This document shows, one piece after another, positions 8,256-16,999 of a stretch of 44,184 nt of DNA (positions are counted from its first letter, which is position 1; each line of letters opens with the position of its first letter). The translations under genes were made by a program, and so were the position numbers. Origin of the DNA: Thermoleophilaceae bacterium (GTDB lineage: Bacteria > Actinomycetota > Thermoleophilia > Solirubrobacterales > Thermoleophilaceae); the NCBI GenBank assembly GCA_025937135.1, contig JAICRZ010000004.1, positions 1 to 44,184 on the forward strand, written 5' to 3'. The notes beneath the pieces were generated by a model. It was not told where the DNA came from. It saw nothing but the letters and a program-made list of their open reading frames with translations, and did no database searches.

Positions 8256-9524
8256 ATGAGTCCGGTCCGCCCGACGGTCCAGCTCGTCGGAACGCAGCTC
8301 GACCCCGCCGCACACCGGATCCGCGACTTCCTCACGCGCATCGCCCAGCCTCACGAGCTCGTGGAGGAAGGCTCACCCGAGGCCGACGCCCTCCTCAGCG
8401 CTCACGGAGCCGTCGGCGCCCAGACGCCGGCCCTTGTGGACGGCGACCGGGTGCTGGCGGGCGTCACGGTGGCCTCGCTCGCCGACGCCTGGCGCCTCTC
8501 CGCCCCGCCGTCGCGCACCCATTACGACCTGGCGATCGTGGGCGCCGGACCCGCCGGGCTGGCCGCGGCCGTGTACGCAGCATCCGACGGTCTCTCGACG
8601 GTGATCGTCGAGGAGGACGTGCCGGGCGGCCAGGCGTCGCACACGTCGCTGATCGAGAACTTCTTCGGGTTCGTCGACGGCATCGGCGGGGCCGAGCTCG
8701 CGCGGCTCGCCGGCCGCCAGGCGGAACGCTTCGGCGCGGAGCTCGTTCTGCAGCGCGGCGTCGTGGGCAGCTCGGTCACCTCCGCCGGGCAGGAGCAGCT
8801 CGAGCTCGCCGGCGGCCACACGCTCACCGCGGACGTGCTGCTCGCGACCACGGGGATGGTGTGGCGCAGGCTCGAGCTCCCGGGCGTCGAGGAGCTGCTC
8901 GAGCGCGGCGTCTACTACGGCGCTGGCCGCAGCGAGGCGGCACAGTGCGGCGGCGACGAGGTGGTCGTGATCGGCGCGGGCAACTCGGCCGGGCAGGCGG
9001 TCATGAACCTGGCGGGCGCCGGCGCCCGCGTGACGATGGTGGTCCGCGGCGAGCGGCTCGGACGAACGATGTCCGCCTATCTCGTCGGGAGGGTCGAGCG
9101 CCATCCGCTCATCGACGTGCGCCTGCGCAGCCAGGTGACCGAGGTGCATGCCGCGGGTGGCTGCCTCGCCGCCGTGACCGTCACCGACGCCGGCGGCGCG
9201 AGCGAGCGCCGCAGCGCGCGTGCGCTCTTCGTCTGCATCGGGGGCGAGCCGCGCACCGCCTGGGCCGCGGCCACCGGCGTGCGAACCAATGGCGCCGGCT
9301 ACATCCTCACCGGGCCCGACCTGCTGACCGACGGACGGCGTCCCGAGGACTGGCCGCTCGACCGCGATCCGCTCACCCTCGAGACGAGCGTGCCCGGCCT
9401 GTTCGCGGCGGGCGACGTGCGCAGCGGGTCGGCCAAGCGGGTGGCCGGCGCCGTGGGCGAAGGGTCGATGGCCGTGGCGCTCATCCATCGCCGGCTCGAG
9501 GAACTGGCGATCGCGGCCGGGTAG
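8256..9524 (+). CDS. Thioredoxin reductase-like FAD/NAD(P) oxidoreductase without redox CxxC, with N-terminal extension
   Basis: GxGPAGLAAA Rossmann motif, GGQASHTSLIENFFGF, second Rossmann VIGAGNSAGQA, C-terminal FAAGDVRSGSAKRVAGAVGEGSMA; the TrxR CxxC position reads AAQCGGDE. Confidence 0.85.
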   Translation: MSPVRPTVQLVGTQLDPAAHRIRDFLTRIAQPHELVEEGSPEADALLSAHGAVGAQTPALVDGDRVLAGVTVASLADAWRLSAPPSRTHYDLAIVGAGPAGLAAAVYAASDGLSTVIVEEDVPGGQASHTSLIENFFGFVDGIGGAELARLAGRQAERFGAELVLQRGVVGSSVTSAGQEQLELAGGHTLTADVLLATTGMVWRRLELPGVEELLERGVYYGAGRSEAAQCGGDEVVVIGAGNSAGQAVMNLAGAGARVTMVVRGERLGRTMSAYLVGRVERHPLIDVRLRSQVTEVHAAGGCLAAVTVTDAGGASERRSARALFVCIGGEPRTAWAAATGVRTNGAGYILTGPDLLTDGRRPEDWPLDRDPLTLETSVPGLFAAGDVRSGSAKRVAGAVGEGSMAVALIHRRLEELAIAAG

Positions 9525-9649
9525 GCGCAGGCGAACGCCGCCCGGCGCGGCAGAATGGCCGCACCATCGAACCCCGCCGGCCACACATCATCGACGAGGA
9601 ACTGCTCGCCTCGGGCGCGCCGCGCACCGACGAGGATCGCGTCAGCAGC

Positions 9650-10240
9650 ATGCGCGACGAGATCGCCGCTGCCTTCGAGCGGCTGGCGGACCTCGGGCCG
9701 GCGGTCTCCCTGTTCGGCTCGGCTCGCGTCCTGGAGGGCGAGCCGCAGTACGAGGTCGCGCGCACGGTGGCCCGGAAGCTCGGCGAGCGCGGCCTGGCGA
9801 TCATCACGGGCGGCGGCCCCGGGCTCATGGAGGCGGCGAACCGCGGGGCCCGCGACGCGGGCGCGCACTCGGTCGGGTTGCGCATCGAGCTGCACTTCGA
9901 GCAGGGGATGAACGCGTTCGTGGACCGCGGCCTGAACTTCCACTACTTCTTCGCGCGCAAGATCATGTTCGTCCGCTACGCGAGGGCGTGGGTGGTGTTT
10001 CCGGGCGGCTTCGGCACGCTCGACGAGCTCTTCGAGCCGCTGACTCTGATGCAGACCGGCCGGATCCGGAACCGGCCAGTGGTGCTGGTCGGGCGAGACT
10101 ACTGGGGCGGTCTCGTCACCTGGCTCGAGCAACGGCTCGCCGCTGAGGGCAAGATCGCGCCGGACGATGTGAAGATGCTGTCGATCACCGACGACCCGGA
10201 CGAGGTGGTCCGCCTGGTCGAGGCGAGCCCCTCCCCGTGA
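9650..10240 (+). CDS. LOG/TIGR00730-type Rossmann-fold protein
   Basis: SLFGSARV, GGGPGLMEAANRGARDAG, VVFPGGFGTLDELFE; start uncertain, conserved-looking residues (PHIIDEELLASG) extend upstream of ATG. Confidence 0.85.
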   Translation: MRDEIAAAFERLADLGPAVSLFGSARVLEGEPQYEVARTVARKLGERGLAIITGGGPGLMEAANRGARDAGAHSVGLRIELHFEQGMNAFVDRGLNFHYFFARKIMFVRYARAWVVFPGGFGTLDELFEPLTLMQTGRIRNRPVVLVGRDYWGGLVTWLEQRLAAEGKIAPDDVKMLSITDDPDEVVRLVEASPSP

Positions 10241-10262
10241 CGCGGCGTTTACCCTCGCATCC

Positions 10263-10736
10263 ATGACTCCAGCCCCGGACGCCGCCGTCGTCGTAGCCCA
10301 CGACGGATCTCAGCAGGCCCACGGTGCGGTCGACGCAGTCGCGAACCTCTTCCCGGGGCGCCGCGTCGTGGTCCTGACGGTCTGGGAGTCGGCGACCACC
10401 CAGGCGCCCGCGCACGCGCTGGTCACTGAGACCGGCGTCGAGGCGTTCGCTCAGGTGGACAGGGCCGAGCAAGAGCTGGCGGCCGCGCTCGCAGGCGACG
10501 CCGCGGCGCGCCTCCGCGACGCGGGATGCGACGCATCGGTGGTCACTCTCGGCAGTCACGGCAACATCGCCGCGGCGATCGTGAGCTACGCGGAACGCGA
10601 CGACGTGGCCGTGGTCGCACTCGGGCGGCGCGGCCAGTCGCAGGTCAAGTCGGTGCTGCTCGGCAGCGTCTCCGACGCCGTCGTACGCCGCTCCACCAAG
10701 CCGGTGCTCGTGGTCGGCGACGCTGGGGACGCTTAG
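10263..10736 (+). CDS. Universal stress protein (UspA family)
   Basis: VVVAHDGSQQA N-terminus; LGRRGQSQVKSVLLGSVSDAVVRRSTKPVLVV ATP-binding C-terminus. Confidence 0.9.
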   Translation: MTPAPDAAVVVAHDGSQQAHGAVDAVANLFPGRRVVVLTVWESATTQAPAHALVTETGVEAFAQVDRAEQELAAALAGDAAARLRDAGCDASVVTLGSHGNIAAAIVSYAERDDVAVVALGRRGQSQVKSVLLGSVSDAVVRRSTKPVLVVGDAGDA

Positions 10737-10737
10737 C

Positions 10738-11370
10738 TCAGGCGTTCGCGGTCGCGGGGGCCCCGGTCCGCGCCCCCGCCTCGAACAGCATCGTCACGAG
10801 TCCGACCTGCCGGTCGCCGACCGAGCCGTCGAGGCGCTCGGCGCTGCGCTCCTGGATGGCCGCGAGCTGTTCGTGGAGCTTCGCGAGGGCGTCGCAGGCT
10901 TCGCGCACGCCCTCCTCGTCGAGGGTCAGCGAGTGGCGGGTCACGCTCGTGTCGTCGCTCTCGAAGCCGCCGTCGGCCGCAGCGGACACGGCCTGTTCCA
11001 GCGCCACGCCCACCATCGACCGGCGCACCACGCTCGGGACCTGCGACCACGCCTCGTCGCTCACCGTCGCGCGTCCGCGCGCCTGGTAGTAGTGCTCCAC
11101 CGCGCCGCGCCGGGTGCGCCGCCGGACCAGCTTGAGCAGGCCGAGCTCCGCGAGCGTGCGCACGTGGTAGCTCACGTTGCCGAGCGGCGCGCCCAGTTCC
11201 TCCGCAAGGTCGCTGGGGCTCGCGACGCGCTCCTCCAGCACGCCCAGGATCTGGACCCGCAGAGGGTGCGCCAGCGCCTTGACCAGGCGCGGATCCCCGA
11301 TGTCGCTGATCGCCCTCAATGCCCCCTCCGGCGGAGGTCCCCCTGTCCCGCCGCGCGCATCTTTGCACAC
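10738..11370 (-). CDS. ArsR-like winged-helix transcriptional regulator
   Basis: LVKALAHPLRVQILGVLEERVASPSDLAEELGAPLGNVSYHVRTLAELGLLKLV. Confidence 0.85.
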   Translation of the reverse strand: MCKDARGGTGGPPPEGALRAISDIGDPRLVKALAHPLRVQILGVLEERVASPSDLAEELGAPLGNVSYHVRTLAELGLLKLVRRRTRRGAVEHYYQARGRATVSDEAWSQVPSVVRRSMVGVALEQAVSAAADGGFESDDTSVTRHSLTLDEEGVREACDALAKLHEQLAAIQERSAERLDGSVGDRQVGLVTMLFEAGARTGAPATANA

Positions 11371-11426
11371 GGAAGAGCTTCAGTGCTCACACACCCTTGC
11401 GTGTGCCCGCACCCCCCATTCGGGGG

Positions 11427-12305
11427 TCAGGCGGCGCCGGCCTCCTCGAGTTCGCGGACTTCGTCATCGGACAACTCGATCGCGGCCGCCGCGACGTTGT
11501 CCTCGAGGTGGTCGACCGACTTGGTGCCCGGGATCGGCAGCATCACCTTCGAGCGGTGCAGGAGCCACGCGAGCGCGAGCTGCGCCGGCGAGCTGCCATG
11601 GCGCTCGGCGATCTCCGCGAGCGGGCCGCCGTCGCCGGCCAGCTTGCCGGTGTTGAGCGGGAACCAGGGGATGAAGCCGATGCCGTCGCGCTCGCAGGCG
11701 TCGAGCACGTCCTCGGCGTCGCGGTCGGCCACGTTGTAGCGGTTCTGAACGGTCGCGACCGCGGTCATCGAGCGCACCTGGTCGAGCTGCTCGACGCTCA
11801 CCTCGGACAGCCCGATGTGGCGGATCTTGCCCTGGTCGCGCAGCTCCATCAGCGCGCCGATCTGATCCTCCACGGGGTACTTCCTGTCGATTCGGTGCAG
11901 CTGATAGAGGTCGATCGTGTCGAGCTTGAGGCGCCGCAGGCTGCCCTCGCACGCCGCGCGCAGATGGTCAGGGTCGCCGTTGACGGGCCACTGGCCGGGA
12001 CCCGTGCGCTCGAGCCCCGCCTTCGTCGCGATCACCAGGCCGTCGGGATACGGATGCAGCGCCTCCGCGATCAGCCGTTCCGAGACCTCGGGGCCGTAGG
12101 AGTCGGCGGTGTCGATGAAGTTGACTCCGAGCTCGACAGCGCGCTTGAGCACGCGGCGGCACTCACCGGGGTCGTCGGGCTCGCCCCAGATCCCTTCGCC
12201 GGTGAGCTGCATGGCGCCGAACCCGAGGCGGTGGACCGGCAGCTCGCCGGCGATCTCGAACGTCCCGGATTCCGCGGCCGTGGATGTCTCTCGTGTCTCA
12301 GTCAT
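11427..12305 (-). CDS. Aldo/keto reductase
   Basis: HRLGFGAMQLTG, GVNFIDTADSYGPEVSERLIAEAL, IGLSEVSVEQL, IPGTKSVDHLEDN; start at ATG 12305 rather than the longer ORF. Confidence 0.88.
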   Translation of the reverse strand: MTETRETSTAAESGTFEIAGELPVHRLGFGAMQLTGEGIWGEPDDPGECRRVLKRAVELGVNFIDTADSYGPEVSERLIAEALHPYPDGLVIATKAGLERTGPGQWPVNGDPDHLRAACEGSLRRLKLDTIDLYQLHRIDRKYPVEDQIGALMELRDQGKIRHIGLSEVSVEQLDQVRSMTAVATVQNRYNVADRDAEDVLDACERDGIGFIPWFPLNTGKLAGDGGPLAEIAERHGSSPAQLALAWLLHRSKVMLPIPGTKSVDHLEDNVAAAAIELSDDEVRELEEAGAA

Positions 12306-12415
12306 TAGCTGAGAGCTTCCGCGGGATCCGCGTTCCGAAACACGAGGCTCGGACATCCGTCTGTTTCGCCCCCGACAGGCGCGACGAAACGCCACCGCGC
12401 GACGTTGGTGATTGC

Positions 12416-12876
12416 ATGAACCACTCCCCCAAGACCATCGCCGTCGCGGCCGCCGCGGCGGCCGCCCTGTGCGCGCCACCGCGGCGCAGGCCCATGGCAA
12501 CCCCTTCGGCCACGGTCACGGTCACGGCCCAGCCGCGCTCAAGGCGCCAAGGACCGCCAACGTCATCGTCAAGGGCACGGTCGCGTCCGTGGACGGCAGC
12601 GTCGTCACGGTCGACGTCCTCCGCGCCGACCATCACGGCCGCGCGCTCCGTGGCCAGCAGGTTCAGCTCGACGTCGCCGCCGCGCGCGTCTTCGTGCGCG
12701 ACGTGAACGCCGACGGCACCCGCGACCTCGGCGACGTCGCCGCCGGTGACCGCGTGCTCGCGCAGCTGCGGGTGCCGCGTGGGGCGGCGCTCGACCTCAC
12801 CCAGCCGTTCGCCGCTCGTCGCCTGCTCGACGTGGGCCCCGCGCCCGCGCCCGCGCCGGCGAACGACGACAACTAG
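12416..12876 (+). pseudogene. Small secreted protein gene, apparently frameshifted between signal peptide and mature domain
   Basis: MNHSPKTIAVAAAAAAALCA in frame of 12416; mature part ATAAQAHGNPFGHGHGHGPAALKAPRTANVIVKGTVASVDGSVVTVDVL in frame of 12412. Confidence 0.55.
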
Positions 12877-13748
12877 CGCTTCAACAGCTCCAGGATGTGA
12901 CCGGCGATCTGCTCGCCGCGATCCTCCTGGAGGAAGTGCGCCGCGCCCTCGATCTTCACCTGGTCGCCCGCGCCGGGGATCATCTCCACGAACGTCTCCC
13001 CCGACTTCGGGTACGGGAACACCGGGTCGCTGTCGGAGAACGCGACGAGCGCCGGCTTCTCCCAGCGCGACAGCTCGTCCGCCACGGCGCGCATCTCAGC
13101 CGCACCGGGCTGGCCCTCCTCGATCGGCACGAGCACCGGGAACTCCGCGGCGCCGGCCTTCGACTCGGGCGTCGGGAACGGCGCCTCGTACGCCGCCTTC
13201 ACCGCGGGGTCGAGGTCGGAGGCAGTAGCGCCGTCCACGATGAAGCCGATCGGCAGGTCCGGGTTGTTCACGGCGAACTCGCGCCACGCCATGAAGCCCT
13301 TGCTCACCCGGCCGGTGAACAGGCCGGTGTTGAGGATCGCCAGCCGCGCGACGCGATCGGCATTCTCGACCGCCCAGCGCAGCCCGATCGGGCCGCCCCA
13401 GTCCTGCACCACCACCGTCGCGTCGTGCAGGTCGAGGCCGGCGAGCACTCCGCCGACGTGCTCGAGGTGGCGGTCGTAGGTGTACCAGCCGCGGTCGGTG
13501 GGCTTGTCGGAGCGACCGAAGCCGGGCATGTCGACCGCGATGAAGCGATGGCCGGCGTCGAGCAGCGGCCGCGCGACCTTGCGGTAGAGGTACGCCCACG
13601 TCGGCTCGCCGTGGAAGCAGACGACGGGGCTCCCGTCCCCCTCGTCGACGTAATGCATCCGCAGCCCGTCGATGTCCGCGTAGCGCGGCTCGAAGTCGTA
13701 GCCGGGCAGGTCCGTGAAGCGCTCGTCGGGAGTCCGGAAGATGTCCAT
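12873..13748 (-). CDS. Haloalkane dehalogenase-like alpha/beta hydrolase
   Basis: CFHGEPTWAYLYRKV oxyanion signature, nucleophile VVQDWGGPIGLRWA, catalytic His EGAAHFLQED. Confidence 0.85.
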   Translation of the reverse strand: MDIFRTPDERFTDLPGYDFEPRYADIDGLRMHYVDEGDGSPVVCFHGEPTWAYLYRKVARPLLDAGHRFIAVDMPGFGRSDKPTDRGWYTYDRHLEHVGGVLAGLDLHDATVVVQDWGGPIGLRWAVENADRVARLAILNTGLFTGRVSKGFMAWREFAVNNPDLPIGFIVDGATASDLDPAVKAAYEAPFPTPESKAGAAEFPVLVPIEEGQPGAAEMRAVADELSRWEKPALVAFSDSDPVFPYPKSGETFVEMIPGAGDQVKIEGAAHFLQEDRGEQIAGHILELLKR

Positions 13749-13770
13749 GGCCGCGGATTATGCTCGGGTC

Positions 13771-15156
13771 GTGATCTTCAGGCAGTTCACGCACGACGAC
13801 CTCGGCTGCGCCTCCTACCTCGTCGGCGACGACGACGCGGGCGTCGCGGCCGTGATCGACCCGCGCCTGGAGATCGATGAGTACCTCGCGTACGCGCGCT
13901 ACGTCAGCGTGGACATCGAACACGTGCTGGAGACGCACAACCATGCCGACCACGTGTCCGGACACGGCCGGCTTGCGGCCGCCACGGGCGCCACGATCCA
14001 CATCCACCGCGAGGCCGGCGCCGGATATGAGCACGAGCCGTTCGAGGACGGCTGGGAGCTCGAGCTCGGCTGCGTCCGGATCCGCGCGCTGCACACGCCG
14101 GGCCACCGCCCCGAGCACACGGCGTTCGCGCTCGTCGATCGGGCGCGCGGCGACGAGCCGTGGGCGGTCCTCACCGGCGACTCGCTGTTCGTGGGCGACA
14201 TCGCGCGGCCCGACCTGGCCGTGGACCGCGACGAGGGCGCGCGCGGGATCTTCCGGTCGCTGCACGGCAAGCTGCTCGGCCTGGCACCCGAGACCGAGGT
14301 CTGGCCGGGCCACCTCGGCGGCTCGCTGTGCGGCGGCCCCGGCATGGACATGAAGGTGTCGTCCACGATCGGCTTCGAGGCGCGCCACAACGAGCTGCTC
14401 GCCGAGGACGACGAGGATCGCTTCGTGAAGCGCGCCACCGAGGCGCTCGCGCCGCAGCCGCCGAACTTCCAGGCGATCGTGGACATCAACCGCGGCGAGC
14501 TCGAGACCGGCACGGTGGAGCCGCTGCCGCTCGCGCCGCGTCAGGTCGAGCAGCGCCGCCGCGACGGCGCTCTGATCGTGGACGTGCGCACCGCGCTCCA
14601 GTTCGACGAGGCGCACATCCCCGGCGCCGTGGCCATCACGGCGCTGCACGCGGGCTTCGGAACCAAGCTGGCGTGGGTGGCCGATCGCGACCAGGAGATC
14701 GTGCTCGTGGGCCGCGACGACGAGGAGGCACGGCGCGCCGCGCGACTGGCCACGGCGGTCGGCGTCCGCAAGATCGCGGGCTTCCTGGCCGGCGGCATGA
14801 CCGTGTGGCGCACCGAGAGCCGTGAGACCGCGTCCATCGAGCGCCTCGACGTTCACGCGCTGTACGAGCGCACCCACAACGACGGCAACGTGCAGATCCT
14901 CGACGTCCGGGAGCAGGACGAGTGGGACGAGCAGCACATCCCGGGCTCGGTGCACGTCCCCTACCACGACATCCACTCCCTGCCGGAGCAGATCGACCCT
15001 CAGCGGCCGGTGGCGGCGATCTGCGCGTCAGGACAGCGCAGCGCCGTGGCTGCCTCGCTGCTGGCGCGCTACGGCGCCGAGGAGGTCCTGCACGTGGTGG
15101 GCGGTGGCGTCGGCACCTGGGCGCGCGCCGGCCACCCGGTGCAGGACGGCCACTAG
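13771..15156 (+). CDS. MBL-fold hydrolase with C-terminal rhodanese domains (persulfide dioxygenase-like)
   Basis: ETHNHADHVSGH metal motif, HTPGHRPEHTAF, LTGDSLFVGDIARPDL; rhodanese-like segments incl. LDVREQDEWDEQHIPGSVHVPY...ICASGQRS. Confidence 0.88.
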   Translation: MIFRQFTHDDLGCASYLVGDDDAGVAAVIDPRLEIDEYLAYARYVSVDIEHVLETHNHADHVSGHGRLAAATGATIHIHREAGAGYEHEPFEDGWELELGCVRIRALHTPGHRPEHTAFALVDRARGDEPWAVLTGDSLFVGDIARPDLAVDRDEGARGIFRSLHGKLLGLAPETEVWPGHLGGSLCGGPGMDMKVSSTIGFEARHNELLAEDDEDRFVKRATEALAPQPPNFQAIVDINRGELETGTVEPLPLAPRQVEQRRRDGALIVDVRTALQFDEAHIPGAVAITALHAGFGTKLAWVADRDQEIVLVGRDDEEARRAARLATAVGVRKIAGFLAGGMTVWRTESRETASIERLDVHALYERTHNDGNVQILDVREQDEWDEQHIPGSVHVPYHDIHSLPEQIDPQRPVAAICASGQRSAVAASLLARYGAEEVLHVVGGGVGTWARAGHPVQDGH

Positions 15157-15386
15157 CTCGACTTCTTGCCGCCCTTGCGGCCGGCGGCTGCCTTCTGGGC
15201 CTTGTTGCCGCCGCTCCCGCTGCCGCTGCTCTTCCTGCTCTGGCTGCTGCCGGAGCTCTTGCCGCCGCGGCTCGAGCTTCCCTCGGAGTTGGAGATCGCC
15301 GCTGCGCGCGACTTGCTCATCCCCTTCTTGCGAAGGCCCTCGTACTGCTTGTCGTTCTTGACGCTCGGTCCGTGGTCCTTGGCCAT
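15153..15386 (-). CDS. Small basic protein, DUF7218-like, with Ser/Gly/Lys low-complexity tail
   Basis: MAKDHGPSVKNDKQYEGLRKKGMSKSRAAAISNSEG then SSSRGGKSSGSSQSRKSSGSGSGG. Confidence 0.7.
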   Translation of the reverse strand: MAKDHGPSVKNDKQYEGLRKKGMSKSRAAAISNSEGSSSRGGKSSGSSQSRKSSGSGSGGNKAQKAAAGRKGGKKSS

Positions 15387-15452
15387 CGTGGTCCTCCTCC
15401 GGCTGTCGGGTCTCTCCGCGATCTACCCGGCTTGCGGCGAAAAAATCACCCG

Positions 15453-16229
15453 CTAAGCGCCCGCGGCTTCGGCGCTGCGCAGGCTCCGCAGCGCCCAGGC
15501 CGCGAACGCCGCGATCAGCCCGGCGGAGATCGCGATCGCAACGCCCACCGTGCTCGCGTCGCCGGCGATCAGGTCGCGCGCGGCGCCCAGCAGAGCGGTG
15601 AACGGGTTCACCGTGGCCACGGCGTGGATCCAGCCGGTAAGCAGGTCGAGCGGCACGTACACCGGCGCCAGGAACAGCAGGAGGAACACCGGCATCTGCA
15701 TCAGCGGTCCGCCCTGGATCGAGCGCACGCGCAGCGCGACCCCGCCGGCCCACAGCCCGGCCGCCAGGTTCACCAGGACCGCGACGCCATAGAGCCCGAA
15801 GAGGTCGAGCCCGCCGGCGTTCAGGTTGGTGCCGGCGAGCAGCGCCACAACCGTGACCACGAGCATCGTGAACGCGGCTCGCACGACGGCCGCGACCATG
15901 TAGCCGACCAGGATGGCCTCGCGCCGCGGCGCCGCCAGCAGCAGCCGCCGCCCGAAGCCCATCTCGAAGTCGCGCGCGATCCCGAAGCCGGTGAACACGC
16001 CGCCGAACGCGCTCGACTGGATCAGGACGAACGCGAACTGGAACGCGGTGTAGCCGGGGCGGTAGTCGAAGCCGGGGATGTCGCCCACGCGCGCGAGGCC
16101 ACCCGCGAACGCGGTGAAGAAGAACAGCGGGAAGATGACCGACGGCAGGATCAGCGCCGGGTTGGTGAAGACGTTGTGGATGCTGCGCCACGCGACGGCG
16201 CGCGCGACCGAGCGAAAGCGCGGGCTCAT
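15453..16229 (-). CDS. ABC-2 type transporter permease
   Basis: Polytopic membrane protein, PVYVPLDLLTGWIHAVATVNPFTALL; ATGA overlap with adjacent permease. Confidence 0.85.
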   Translation of the reverse strand: MSPRFRSVARAVAWRSIHNVFTNPALILPSVIFPLFFFTAFAGGLARVGDIPGFDYRPGYTAFQFAFVLIQSSAFGGVFTGFGIARDFEMGFGRRLLLAAPRREAILVGYMVAAVVRAAFTMLVVTVVALLAGTNLNAGGLDLFGLYGVAVLVNLAAGLWAGGVALRVRSIQGGPLMQMPVFLLLFLAPVYVPLDLLTGWIHAVATVNPFTALLGAARDLIAGDASTVGVAIAISAGLIAAFAAWALRSLRSAEAAGA

Positions 16230-16999
16230 GTCCGCGCCATCCGCATGCGGAGCGCGCGCGAGCACAGGTACACGCCGGCCACCGCGATCGCGGCCGCGCA
16301 GCCGAACCCGAGCGCCAGCGCCTCGCCGTCCCAGCCCGTGATCAGCAGGCTGCGGATGGCCTCGAGCAGGTAGGAGACCGGGTTGTAGGTGGCGACCGTG
16401 TGGAACCAGTCGACCGACAGCAGGTTGCGCGGCAGCGAGCTCGACGACAGGAACAGCAGCACGAAGAACAGCGGGAAGAGGCCCTGCACCGCCTCGCCCG
16501 ACCCCGTCCGCAGCGCGGCCAGCGCGCCGAGTGTGCCGAATCCGAGGGTGATGAGAATCGAGAGCGCGAACAGCACCGGCAGGCCCGCGATGCCCGCCTG
16601 GAAGCCGGCGCCGGCCGCCTCGCCGACCGCGAGGAAGACAGCGGCCTGGAGCAGCCCGAGAGCCACCACCCCGGCGAGCTGGCCGCCGAGCAGCGCGCTG
16701 CGGGTGAGCGGAGTGAGCGACAGCCGCGAGAGGAAGCCGCTCTCGATGTCCTCGGCGAAGTTGGTGCCGGCACTGTTGGCAGCGAAGAGCGCGCCCTGGA
16801 TGAACGGGACCGCGAGCGCGAACGTGAGGTACGAGTTCCCGGGGAAACCGGGGATCCGCGTGGCGGCATTGAGCCCACCGGCACTCACCGCGAGCAGCAT
16901 CAGCGGGAACACGAACGAGAAGACGAGGTTCGCCGGCTGGCGAAGCGTGCGGACCACCGACCTGCGCACGAGCAGCCCTGCATGCGCGAAGGAGCTCAA
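16226..16999 (-). CDS. ABC-2 type transporter permease
   Basis: Polytopic; FSSSSLPRNLLSVDWFHTVATYNPVSYLLEAIRSL; ATGA overlaps on both sides. Confidence 0.87.
   Translation of the reverse strand: MSSFAHAGLLVRRSVVRTLRQPANLVFSFVFPLMLLAVSAGGLNAATRIPGFPGNSYLTFALAVPFIQGALFAANSAGTNFAEDIESGFLSRLSLTPLTRSALLGGQLAGVVALGLLQAAVFLAVGEAAGAGFQAGIAGLPVLFALSILITLGFGTLGALAALRTGSGEAVQGLFPLFFVLLFLSSSSLPRNLLSVDWFHTVATYNPVSYLLEAIRSLLITGWDGEALALGFGCAAAIAVAGVYLCSRALRMRMART

Noticed and set aside
11390-11427. CACAC/GTGTG and ACCCCC/GGGGGT small hairpins near the ArsR promoter
   Set aside because: Short arms in GC-rich sequence, one overlapping the AKR stop; could be chance, so not called as features.
13096-14976. 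626-aa minus-strand ORF
   Set aside because: Antisense to the MBL/rhodanese gene and out-of-frame through the dehalogenase; spurious.
15166-15320. Possible tandem repeat array
   Set aside because: Simple Ser/Gly/Lys codon low complexity in the DUF7218-like protein tail; no unit regular enough for CRISPR or minisatellite.
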